A DNA stretch of 10,687 bases from contig JAKLHH010000149.1 of assembly GCA_022710245.1 (NCBI GenBank), positions 1-10,687 of the forward strand. Reading direction: 5' to 3'. Origin of the DNA: Myxococcota bacterium. GTDB lineage: Bacteria > Myxococcota > Polyangia > GCA-2747355 > JAKLHH01. Positions 4,864 to 10,687 of this stretch are shown piece after piece. A program made the position numbers and the translations under genes. Under the pieces are notes generated by a model. It was not told the origin of the DNA. It worked only from the letters and a program-made list of their open reading frames with translations, and did no database searches. The stretch's first letter is position 1; each line of letters opens with the position of its first letter.

Positions 4864-7296
4864 GTGCGCCTCATCCTGCCGCTCCTCGCGCTCTGCTTCG
4901 CCGCCGGCACCGCCACCGCGGGCGGCTGGCCCACCGCAGCCCGCTGGCCGTGGCTGATCGCGGCGGGGCTCACGCTGGGCGCGCTGGCCCGGAGCCGCGG
5001 GCCCGCCCTCGGCTACCTCGCGGCGCTCCTCGCGGCGGCCCTGGCCGGAGGCTGGGCTGCTGGATCGGCCGCGCTGTCTCCGCGGCTCCCGCCCTGCCAC
5101 GTCTCCCGTCACACCGGCACCGGGGAGGTGCGGCTGATCGCCACCGTCGATGACGACCCCGTGGCGGCCTCGGGCGGCGACCGCCAGCTGCTCCGCGCGG
5201 ACGGGCTCCTGCCGGGCGAGGGCGCGGCCGGCGGTCTGCCGCTGCCGCTCTGCGGCGGCGTGGAGCTGCGGCACCCCGCCGGGGCCGCGCCCCTCCACCC
5301 GGGAGAGCGCGTCCTGCTCGCGACCCGTCTGCGCCCGGCGGTGAGCAGCCGCAACCCGGGGGCGCCCTCCTCGCGGCTGCGCTACCTGAGCGAGGACGTC
5401 GGCGCGGTGGCGCAGCTCGACCCGGAGCGGGTGGTCCTGCTCGAGGCGCCCCGCCGCGCGACGCTCCTCGCCGCCGTCCGGGGTCGCGTCCGCGCCGCGA
5501 TCACGCGGGCCGTGGCCTCGGAGCAGGCGCGCGTGATCCTGATCGCGCTCGTCCTCGGGGACGGCGCCATCGGGCCCTCGCTGCGGCAGGACTACGCGCG
5601 CGCCGGGGCGAGCCACCTGCTCGCGGTGAGCGGGCTCCACCTCACCATCGTCGCGCTGGGCGCGCTCGCCGCGGTGCGCTGGCTGCTGCTCCGCTGCGGC
5701 GTCGGCGTGAGCGTCGACCCGCGCAGGCTGGCGGCGCTCCCGGCGGCGGCGGCGGTGATCGGCTACACGCTGGTGACCGGCTCGGTGCCCTCCGCGGTGC
5801 GCTCCTGCGTGATGGCCTGCGCCTGCTTCATCGGGCTCCTCGGCCAGCGCAGCCCCGACGGGGCGCGGCCGCTGGCCCTCGCCGCGCTGGGCCTGCTCGC
5901 CTGGGATCCGCTGAACCTCTTCCGCGCCAGCTGCCAGCTCTCCTTCCTCGCCGTCGTCGGGCTCCTCCTGATCGCGCGGCGCGAGCGCCCGCGGCCGACG
6001 GGGCGGCTGCGGGCGGTGGCGCGCTGGGCCCGGGACCTCTTCCTCGCCAGCCTGGCGGCGAGCCTCCTCACCGCGCCGATCTCCGCGCACCACTTCCACC
6101 AGGTCTCCCTCGCCGGCCTGCTGGTGAACCTCGTCGGGGTGCCCTTCACCAGCTTCGCGCTGCTCCCGGCGAGCCTGATCGGCTCCACGCTCGGCGCGCT
6201 GCACCCGGCGCTCGGCGCGCCCGTCCTCACGCTGTCAGGCTGGCTCGCCTCGGGGCTGAACGCGATCTGCCACCTCGCCGCTGGCTGGGAGCTCTCGGCG
6301 CTCCACGTCTCGGTGGGCTGGCTCGCCGCCGCGGGCTGCGGCGCCGGCGGCCTCGCGCTCCTCCTCCGCGCCCGCGCGGCCCGCCGCGCCGCCCTCGCGC
6401 TGGCGGTCCTCTGCCTCGGCGTGGCGGCCACGCTCGCGCTCAGCCGGCGAGCCGAGGGCGCGCTCGAGCTCACCTTCCTCGACGTGGGGCAGGGCGACAG
6501 CACCTTCCTCCGGCTCCCCGACGGCACCAGCGTCCTCGTCGACGGCGGCGGCGGGCTCGGCTTCGGCGAGCGGTCGAGCGGGGGCGAGCGCGGGGGCGCG
6601 GCGTACGACCCGGGCGAGGCGCGGGTGGTGCCCTTCCTGCGCGGCGCCGGCGTCCGCCGCCTGGACCTCGTCGTCGCCAGCCACCCCCACCCGGACCACG
6701 TCGGCGGGCTGGTGGCCGTGCTGCGCGAGCTGCCGGTCCGCGAGCTCTGGGTCTGCTGGCACGACGAGCCTGATGGCAGGCTCGAGGCGCTCCTCGACGA
6801 GGCGCGCCGCCGCGGCGTGGTGGTCGCCTCGCCGCGCCCGCTCGAGCGAGGCCGCACGCGCCTGCTCCCCCTCTGGCCCGCCGGGGCGGAGGGGCAGTGC
6901 GCGGATCGCGGCTTCGAGGCCAACGACAACAGCATCGTGCTGCGCGTCGAGCACGGCCGCGCGGCCGCGCTCCTCACCGGGGACATCGAGGCGGAGGTGG
7001 AGCGCCTCCTGGTCCGCCGCGCCGGCGCCCGGGTCCGCGCCGACCTGCTCAAGGTCGCGCACCACGGGAGCGCGACCTCCTCGACGGACCTCTGGCTGGA
7101 GGCGGTCTCCCCGCGCCTGGCCGTGATCTCCTGCGGACCGCAGAACCACTTCGGCTTCCCGGCCCCGCGCGTCCTCGCGCGCTACCGCGCCCGCGGCGTG
7201 CCGCTCGCCCGCGTCGACCAGCTGGGGGCGGTGGGGGTCCGCCTCCACGCGGACGGACGCCTGGAGTGGTCCGCCCTGGCGCCGCGCGTCCCCTGA
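4864..7296 (+). CDS. comEC: DNA internalization competence protein ComEC/Rec2
   Basis: ComEC forms the inner-membrane channel through which single-stranded DNA enters during natural transformation. The 810 residues match the full-length three-part family. There is an N-terminal membrane and OB-fold-like region (about 1-190). A Competence domain with many membrane helices (about 210-480) has the hallmark LLAVSGLHLTIVALG (V255-S256-G257-L258-H259). A C-terminal metallo-beta-lactamase-like domain (about 530-800) follows. In the latter, DVGQGDS (540-546), the metal-binding HPHPDH (607-612), LLTGDI (703-708) and VAHHGS (731-736) are all present, so the putative nuclease site looks intact. The start is GTG; in-frame codons upstream reach a stop at 4801 without another ATG, GTG or TTG. 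The ribosome binding site is poor (GGGAG, 13 bases upstream), suggesting low expression. It diverges from the envelope block and shares a 113-base region with it. Whether the organism is competent cannot be seen here. Confidence 0.95.
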   Translation: MRLILPLLALCFAAGTATAGGWPTAARWPWLIAAGLTLGALARSRGPALGYLAALLAAALAGGWAAGSAALSPRLPPCHVSRHTGTGEVRLIATVDDDPVAASGGDRQLLRADGLLPGEGAAGGLPLPLCGGVELRHPAGAAPLHPGERVLLATRLRPAVSSRNPGAPSSRLRYLSEDVGAVAQLDPERVVLLEAPRRATLLAAVRGRVRAAITRAVASEQARVILIALVLGDGAIGPSLRQDYARAGASHLLAVSGLHLTIVALGALAAVRWLLLRCGVGVSVDPRRLAALPAAAAVIGYTLVTGSVPSAVRSCVMACACFIGLLGQRSPDGARPLALAALGLLAWDPLNLFRASCQLSFLAVVGLLLIARRERPRPTGRLRAVARWARDLFLASLAASLLTAPISAHHFHQVSLAGLLVNLVGVPFTSFALLPASLIGSTLGALHPALGAPVLTLSGWLASGLNAICHLAAGWELSALHVSVGWLAAAGCGAGGLALLLRARAARRAALALAVLCLGVAATLALSRRAEGALELTFLDVGQGDSTFLRLPDGTSVLVDGGGGLGFGERSSGGERGGAAYDPGEARVVPFLRGAGVRRLDLVVASHPHPDHVGGLVAVLRELPVRELWVCWHDEPDGRLEALLDEARRRGVVVASPRPLERGRTRLLPLWPAGAEGQCADRGFEANDNSIVLRVEHGRAAALLTGDIEAEVERLLVRRAGARVRADLLKVAHHGSATSSTDLWLEAVSPRLAVISCGPQNHFGFPAPRVLARYRARGVPLARVDQLGAVGVRLHADGRLEWSALAPRVP

Positions 7297-7323
7297 GCCG
7301 CGACCAGCAGCGACGAGCAGTGG

Positions 7324-7351
7324 TTGACTTTCTCGTCGAATCCTGAAGATT
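7324..7351 (+). promoter_or_regulatory. Possible promoter of mrp
   Basis: TTGACT (7324-7329, five of six -35 bases) is followed 16 bases later by AAGATT (7346-7351), a poor -10. It lies in the AT-richer part of the 86-base gap between comEC and mrp. The -35 is good, the -10 weak. Confidence 0.3.
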
Positions 7352-7382
7352 CTCACCCAGGAGCGGGGGGGAGGAGCAGCAG

Positions 7383-8468
7383 ATGCCCAGCGTCGAAGAG
7401 ATCAGAGCCGCCCTCAGCGAGGTGCAGGACCCGGAGCTCAAGCGGGACCTGGTCAGCCTCGGCATGATCAAGGACATCAAGGTCGACGGCGGCGCCGTCG
7501 CGGTCACCGTCGAGCTCACCACGCCGGCCTGCCCGCTGCGCGCGAAGATCCAGGCGGACTGCGAGGCGGCGCTGCGCCGCGTCCCCGGCGTGGAGCGGGT
7601 CGCCATCGAGATGGCCGCCCGCACGCGCGGGATGAAGAGCGGCGCGGCCGAGACGAAGGATCTCCTGCCCGGCGTGCAGAACGTGATCCTGGTCGCCTCG
7701 GGCAAGGGGGGCGTCGGCAAGTCGTCGGTGGCGATCAACCTCGCGGCCAGCCTGGCCCGGCGCGGCGCGCGCACCGGTCTCCTCGACGCGGACATCTACG
7801 GGCCCTCGATCCCCACCATGATGGGCGTCACGCAGCCGCCCGAGGTGGTGCAGGAGGACGGCAAGGAGCGGATGGTCCCGGTGGCGGCGCACGGCGTGCA
7901 CCTGATGTCCATCGGCTTCTTCCTCGATCCTGCCCAGGCGGTGGTCTGGCGCGGGCCGATGCTGCACAAGGCGCTCTCGCAGTTCCTCGAGGACGTGCGC
8001 TGGGGCGAGCTCGACTACCTGATCGTCGACGTCCCGCCGGGGACCGGCGACGTGCACATCTCCTTCGCGCAGCTCGTGCGCTCGGCGGGGGCGGTCCTCG
8101 TCACCACGCCGCAGACGGTGGCGCTGGCCGACGTGATCCGCGGCCGCAACATGTTCCGCAACGTGCAGATCCCCGTGCTCGGGCTGATCGAGAACATGAG
8201 CAGCTTCGTCTGCGACGGCTGCGGCAAGATGCACCACATCTTCTCGCAGGGCGGTGGCCAGCGCGCGGCGGCGGAGCTGGAGGTGCCGTTCCTCGGCGAG
8301 CTCCCGATCCTGACCGGCATCCGCGAGAGCTGCGACGAGGGGGTGCCGATCGTGCTGCGCGAGCCGGAGGGCCCGGCGGCGCAGGCGTTCGGACGCGTGG
8401 TCGACGCGCTGGTCGGCGAGATCGCCAGGCGCGCCGTCGACAACCCGCCTCGGCTCAAGCTCGTCTAG
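7383..8468 (+). CDS. mrp: Iron-sulfur cluster carrier ATPase Mrp/ApbC with MIP18-like N-terminus
   Basis: Mrp/ApbC proteins are cytoplasmic P-loop ATPases that hold an Fe-S cluster at a dimer interface and pass it to target proteins. The 361 residues show a MIP18/DUF59-like domain (about 4-80; VQDPELKRDLVSLGMIKDI and TTPACPLR) joined to the ATPase (about 95-350). The deviant Walker A is GKGGVGKSS (107-115), followed by LLDADIYGPSIPTMMG, the switch region VDVPPGTGD and the Mrp signature ending IENMSSFVC. The cluster-binding CxxC is C277-D-G-C280. Length and domain order are typical of bacterial Mrp. The ATG has AGGAG 6 bases upstream (7372-7376) in a G-rich run. It stands alone downstream of comEC and may use its own promoter. 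It converges with the next gene, stop to stop, 26 bases apart. Confidence 0.95.
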   Translation: MPSVEEIRAALSEVQDPELKRDLVSLGMIKDIKVDGGAVAVTVELTTPACPLRAKIQADCEAALRRVPGVERVAIEMAARTRGMKSGAAETKDLLPGVQNVILVASGKGGVGKSSVAINLAASLARRGARTGLLDADIYGPSIPTMMGVTQPPEVVQEDGKERMVPVAAHGVHLMSIGFFLDPAQAVVWRGPMLHKALSQFLEDVRWGELDYLIVDVPPGTGDVHISFAQLVRSAGAVLVTTPQTVALADVIRGRNMFRNVQIPVLGLIENMSSFVCDGCGKMHHIFSQGGGQRAAAELEVPFLGELPILTGIRESCDEGVPIVLREPEGPAAQAFGRVVDALVGEIARRAVDNPPRLKLV

Positions 8469-8497
8469 CGTCCCCGCCGGACCGGACCGCTACGCTA
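8466..8497. terminator. Weak inverted repeat spanning both convergent stop codons
   Basis: TAGCGT (8466-8471) and ACGCTA (8492-8497) are perfect inverted copies. Each contains the stop codon of one of the converging genes. The loop is 20 bases and GC-rich, with a competing GTCC/GGAC pair (8470-8473, 8479-8482). No T-run follows on either side, so an intrinsic terminator function is doubtful. Confidence 0.2.
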
Positions 8498-9067
8498 CGG
8501 TTCCTTGTCCTGCTCCTGCTTCATCAGCGCCCGGCCTCGCTCGATGACCGCCTGGACGCCCTCCGGGGTCTTCCCTCGTGCTGCCGCGGCCCGCAGGTGG
8601 GCCAGCTGCGCCGGGGAGATGCTCTCGGCGGGGACGTGGATGACGGTGCCGTTGAAATGGACGATCGTCCAGAGTCCCTTGCGAAGCTGTTCGATTCGCC
8701 GGATTCCGTCGAGGAAGATCCAGCAGCGCTCGCCACCCATCAGATATCCGAGTCCGTTCTCCTCGACGCGAAGATCCATCTCGATGCCGCCCCGGCGCAG
8801 CCCGTTCACGATGCCCCGAAAGAAGTTGCGCCCGACCCAGGCGAGGACGAGCAACACCCCTGCAGCGGGCAACGCGAGCCGCAAGTGGGTGCAAGGCAGC
8901 GCGAGCAGCAGGACCGCTGCCCCTCCGTAGAAGAGACCGAGCGGGCCCCACAGCCGGAGATGAGGGGCGAGGGTCCATCGCCAGGGCAAGGTGTATCGAA
9001 GCTCGTAGGGCACCGTGCCTCCGTCGACATTGCCGCCATCGGAGGGATCGCTCGTCGTCTCACCCAT
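8495..9067 (-). CDS. Small membrane protein with probable YcxB-like (PH-like) domain
   Basis: The 190-residue protein has a polar N-terminus, two adjacent hydrophobic helices (about 38-58 and 61-79) and a cytoplasmic domain (about 96-160). The pattern ENGLGYLMGGERCWIFLDGI, RIEQLRKGLWTIVHFNGTVIHVP resembles the YcxB-like C-terminal PH fold: beta strand, aromatic residue, I/V-rich strands, then a helix SPAQLAHLRAAAA. A charged tail follows. The family has no established biochemical role. I chose the ATG at 9065-9067 over the GTG just before it (9070) because AGGG lies 6 bases from the ATG and only 3 from the GTG. It follows the RNase H gene by 31 bases on the same strand, so the two may be co-transcribed. 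The gene itself is clear; the family assignment is moderate. Confidence 0.75.
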   Translation of the reverse strand: MGETTSDPSDGGNVDGGTVPYELRYTLPWRWTLAPHLRLWGPLGLFYGGAAVLLLALPCTHLRLALPAAGVLLVLAWVGRNFFRGIVNGLRRGGIEMDLRVEENGLGYLMGGERCWIFLDGIRRIEQLRKGLWTIVHFNGTVIHVPAESISPAQLAHLRAAAARGKTPEGVQAVIERGRALMKQEQDKEP

Positions 9068-9098
9068 CACTCGCCCTGCCCGATCGCAAAGAGGGCTG

Positions 9099-9815
9099 CT
9101 AGCGCAGCTCCCCCGTCGAGAGCGTGTCGACGTACTCGTTCCAGCGCGAGCCGTTGTGGGCCTGCACCCAGCAGAGCCGCGCCTTCGGCCGCGCGCGCGA
9201 GAGCGCGTAGGCCTCCTTCACCAGCTCGAGGTTCTTGATCGGGCCGTCCTTGCGCCGCCAGCCGTTCTTCTCCCAGCGCGCTGCCCACTCGTTGATGGTG
9301 TTGACGCAGAGCTGGCTGTCCGACCAGAGCGTGACCTCCTCGTCGGGCTCGAGCATCTTGTAGCCCGCGATGAGCGCCATCAGCTCCATCCGGTTGTTGG
9401 TCGTGTCGGGGTCGCGGCCGTGCTGCTGCGCGAGGATCTTCCCTCCCTGCACGCGCACCGCCCCCCAGCCTCCGGGCCCCGGGTTGCCGGAGCAGCCGCC
9501 GTCGGTGAAGACCCCCTCGTGAGGGCCGGCGCGGTGCCGCTCGAGGACGACGCGCAGCTTGCGGTCGAGGTCCGGGTCGCCGGTCGGCAGCGGCTCGGGG
9601 TTGGGCCCCGGCGGCGGCTCTGAGCGATCGGGCGCCGGCCGCGAGGGCGCGCTCGGCTTCGGTCGCGCCGCGCCGCGCCCCCCCGCCGCGGCGCCGGACG
9701 CGGGCCGGCAGCGCAGGCACTTCTGCGGCTTCCAGCCCGGGTACTTGGCCAGCGCGGCCTCGGGGACGGTGAAGTCCGCCCCGCAGACTCCGCAGGTGAA
9801 GTGCTTCTCGCTCAT
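9099..9815 (-). CDS. rnhA: Ribonuclease HI with N-terminal zinc ribbon
   Basis: RNase HI cuts the RNA strand of RNA-DNA hybrids such as R-loops and primers. The 238 residues have three parts. The first is a zinc-ribbon of the 'probable zinc-ribbon' (zf-trcl) type with C8-x2-C11 and C33-x2-C36 (about 6-37). A proline/alanine-rich linker (about 38-98) follows. The RNase H domain (about 101-238) has the full catalytic set D105 (FTDGGCSGNPGPGGWG), E144 (NRMEL), D166 (SDSQL) and D230 (WNEYVD), plus H220. The protein ends 8 residues after the last catalytic Asp, so it lacks the longer tail of E. coli RNase HI. The ribbon may aid nucleic-acid binding, in the way that the hybrid-binding domain does in other RNases H; this is inference. 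The ATG at 9813-9815 has only a weak ribosome binding site. The gene diverges from the TPR lipoprotein gene across 74 bases. Confidence 0.93.
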   Translation of the reverse strand: MSEKHFTCGVCGADFTVPEAALAKYPGWKPQKCLRCRPASGAAAGGRGAARPKPSAPSRPAPDRSEPPPGPNPEPLPTGDPDLDRKLRVVLERHRAGPHEGVFTDGGCSGNPGPGGWGAVRVQGGKILAQQHGRDPDTTNNRMELMALIAGYKMLEPDEEVTLWSDSQLCVNTINEWAARWEKNGWRRKDGPIKNLELVKEAYALSRARPKARLCWVQAHNGSRWNEYVDTLSTGELR

Positions 9816-9889
9816 GGCTCACGTCGCTCTGAAGAAATCACGCAACCTCCGGCGCTCGCTGCCGAGAACCTATCACAGGAGGCGCCCCG
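9816..9889. other. Divergent region between rnhA and the TPR lipoprotein gene
   Basis: The 74 bases must hold the start signals of two divergent genes. I see the strong ribosome binding site of the plus-strand gene, but no promoter that matches consensus well on either strand. TATCAC (9871-9876) is too close to the ribosome binding site to act as its -10. Confidence 0.4.
9877..9882 (+). promoter_or_regulatory. Ribosome binding site of the TPR lipoprotein gene
   Basis: AGGAGG, a perfect Shine-Dalgarno sequence, ends 7 bases before the ATG at 9890 and fixes that start. Confidence 0.75.
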
Positions 9890-10687
9890 ATGCCCGCGAC
9901 CCGACGCACCCGACGCACCCGACGGCACCCTCGAGTCGCCATCTGCCTGCTCCTGGTGTCGCTCGCGTCGCTGCTCGTCGGCTGCGCGGCCCGGACCCCG
10001 CTCAACCCGAAGGCGGCGCTGCACCAGCAGCGCGGAGCGCGGCTGCTCACCGAGGACCGCCTCGACGAGGCCGAGGCGGAGCTGGTGCTGGTCCTCGAGT
10101 ACAACCCCGGCGACCCGGAGGCTCTCAACGGGCTCGGGCTGATCGCGCTCCGCCGCGGCGACCGCGTCCGCGCGGCGCGCTGCTTCCGCGACGCGCTGGT
10201 GCAGAACGACGATCTCGCCGAGGCCCACAACAACCTCGGCGTGGTGCTCCTCGAGTGGGGCGAGCACCGAAACGCCGTGCGCTCGCTGCGCGCCGCGCTG
10301 GCCATCGACCCCGGCTACGTCAACGCGCGCTCGAACCTGGCCCTCGCGCTCCTCCACCTCGGCGAGCTGCCGGCGGCGCGCTTCGAGCTGCAGAAGCTGG
10401 TGGCGCTGGCGCCCAGGCTGGCCGAGGCGCGCGCCGAGCTGGGCTGCCTGCTCCTGCACCTCGGGCATCGAGCCGAGGCGGGGCGCCAGCTCGACCGGGC
10501 GCTGGCCCTCGACCCGCGCCTCGCCGCTGCCCAGCGCTGTCACGGCCAGCTCCTCCGCCTGGGCGGCGACCTCACCGGCGCCGAGGCCGCGCTGCGGCGC
10601 GCGCTCGCGCTGGATCCCGCCGACGGAGAGGCGCTCCTCGCGCTGGCGGTGACGCTCGCGGTGAGCGGGCGGGCGGGCGAGGCGGAG
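9890..10687 (+). CDS. TPR-repeat lipoprotein (3' end outside window)
   Basis: The 266 visible residues begin with a very basic n-region (three TRR units, residues 4-12), a hydrophobic segment (about 16-31) and a lipobox L29-V-G-C32, so the product should be a lipoprotein on a membrane facing the periplasm. From about residue 43 the chain is a row of tetratricopeptide repeats of 34 residues, six complete and a seventh beginning, with recurring AEAHNNLGVVLLEWGEHRNA and ALAIDP patterns. Such repeats bind other proteins. Secretin pilotins and assembly factors of type IV pili (PilF/PilW; Tgl in Myxococcus) have this layout, but many other TPR lipoproteins do too, so I give no symbol. No stop occurs before the window edge. 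A strong ribosome binding site supports the ATG. Confidence 0.88.
   Translation, partial: MPATRRTRRTRRHPRVAICLLLVSLASLLVGCAARTPLNPKAALHQQRGARLLTEDRLDEAEAELVLVLEYNPGDPEALNGLGLIALRRGDRVRAARCFRDALVQNDDLAEAHNNLGVVLLEWGEHRNAVRSLRAALAIDPGYVNARSNLALALLHLGELPAARFELQKLVALAPRLAEARAELGCLLLHLGHRAEAGRQLDRALALDPRLAAAQRCHGQLLRLGGDLTGAEAALRRALALDPADGEALLALAVTLAVSGRAGEAE
9899..9925 (+). repeat. Three 9-base tandem units encoding TRR-TRR-TRR
   Basis: The unit ACCCGACGC occurs twice exactly and a third time with one change (ACCCGACGG). It lies in frame in the signal peptide n-region of the TPR lipoprotein, so copy-number change would alter its positive charge without shifting frame. Confidence 0.6.

Noticed and set aside
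4624..6204. Minus-strand open frame of 526 codons opposite comEC
   Set aside because: It overlaps the full-length comEC and the promoter region; the product is Arg/Gly/Glu/Ala-rich without domains.
9871..9876. TATCAC as a -10 element for the TPR gene
   Set aside because: It abuts the ribosome binding site, so transcription would start inside or after it.
9812..10543. Minus-strand open frame opposite the TPR lipoprotein
   Set aside because: The plus strand has a perfect ribosome binding site, lipobox and TPR periodicity; the minus frame has none.

Overview
The window is GC-rich (roughly 70 percent by eye) and almost fully coding. It holds nine protein genes, two of them cut by the window ends. 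I see no tRNA, rRNA, CRISPR array, insertion sequence or phage gene. The gene content, GC-rich codon use and a C-terminal domain that I associate with Myxococcus-type proteins point to a Myxococcota (deltaproteobacterial) chromosome. This is an inference from family knowledge, not a database match.

Positions 1-4750 (all minus strand) form a cell-envelope block. In transcription order it has a secreted cupredoxin-like/carboxypeptidase-regulatory-like protein, a membrane sensor-like protein (Cache-type periplasmic region, HAMP, long disordered linker, MXAN_5187-type C-terminal domain), then exbB, exbD and tonB. The first two genes are separated by 1 base. exbB, exbD and tonB are separated by 3 bases each. 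A 143-base gap lies between the sensor-like gene and exbB. A good sigma-70-type promoter precedes the first gene. ExbB, ExbD and TonB should form a proton-driven inner-membrane motor energising outer-membrane transport. The two upstream proteins may report on or serve the same envelope process, but that is inference. tonB lacks a normal start codon at the place where its membrane anchor must begin; a CTG sits there behind a strong ribosome binding site.

Positions 4751-4863 are a short AT-richer divergent region. Positions 4864-8468 (plus strand) carry a full-length ComEC/Rec2-type DNA-uptake channel and, after an 86-base gap with its own possible promoter, an Mrp/ApbC iron-sulfur cluster carrier ATPase with an N-terminal MIP18-like domain.

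Positions 8495-9815 (minus strand) carry an RNase HI with an N-terminal zinc ribbon, followed by a small two-helix membrane protein with a probable YcxB-like PH domain that converges on mrp. A TPR-repeat lipoprotein (plus strand, from 9890) diverges from the RNase H gene and runs off the right end. No stretch longer than 300 bases lacks a gene; the longest gap is 143 bases.
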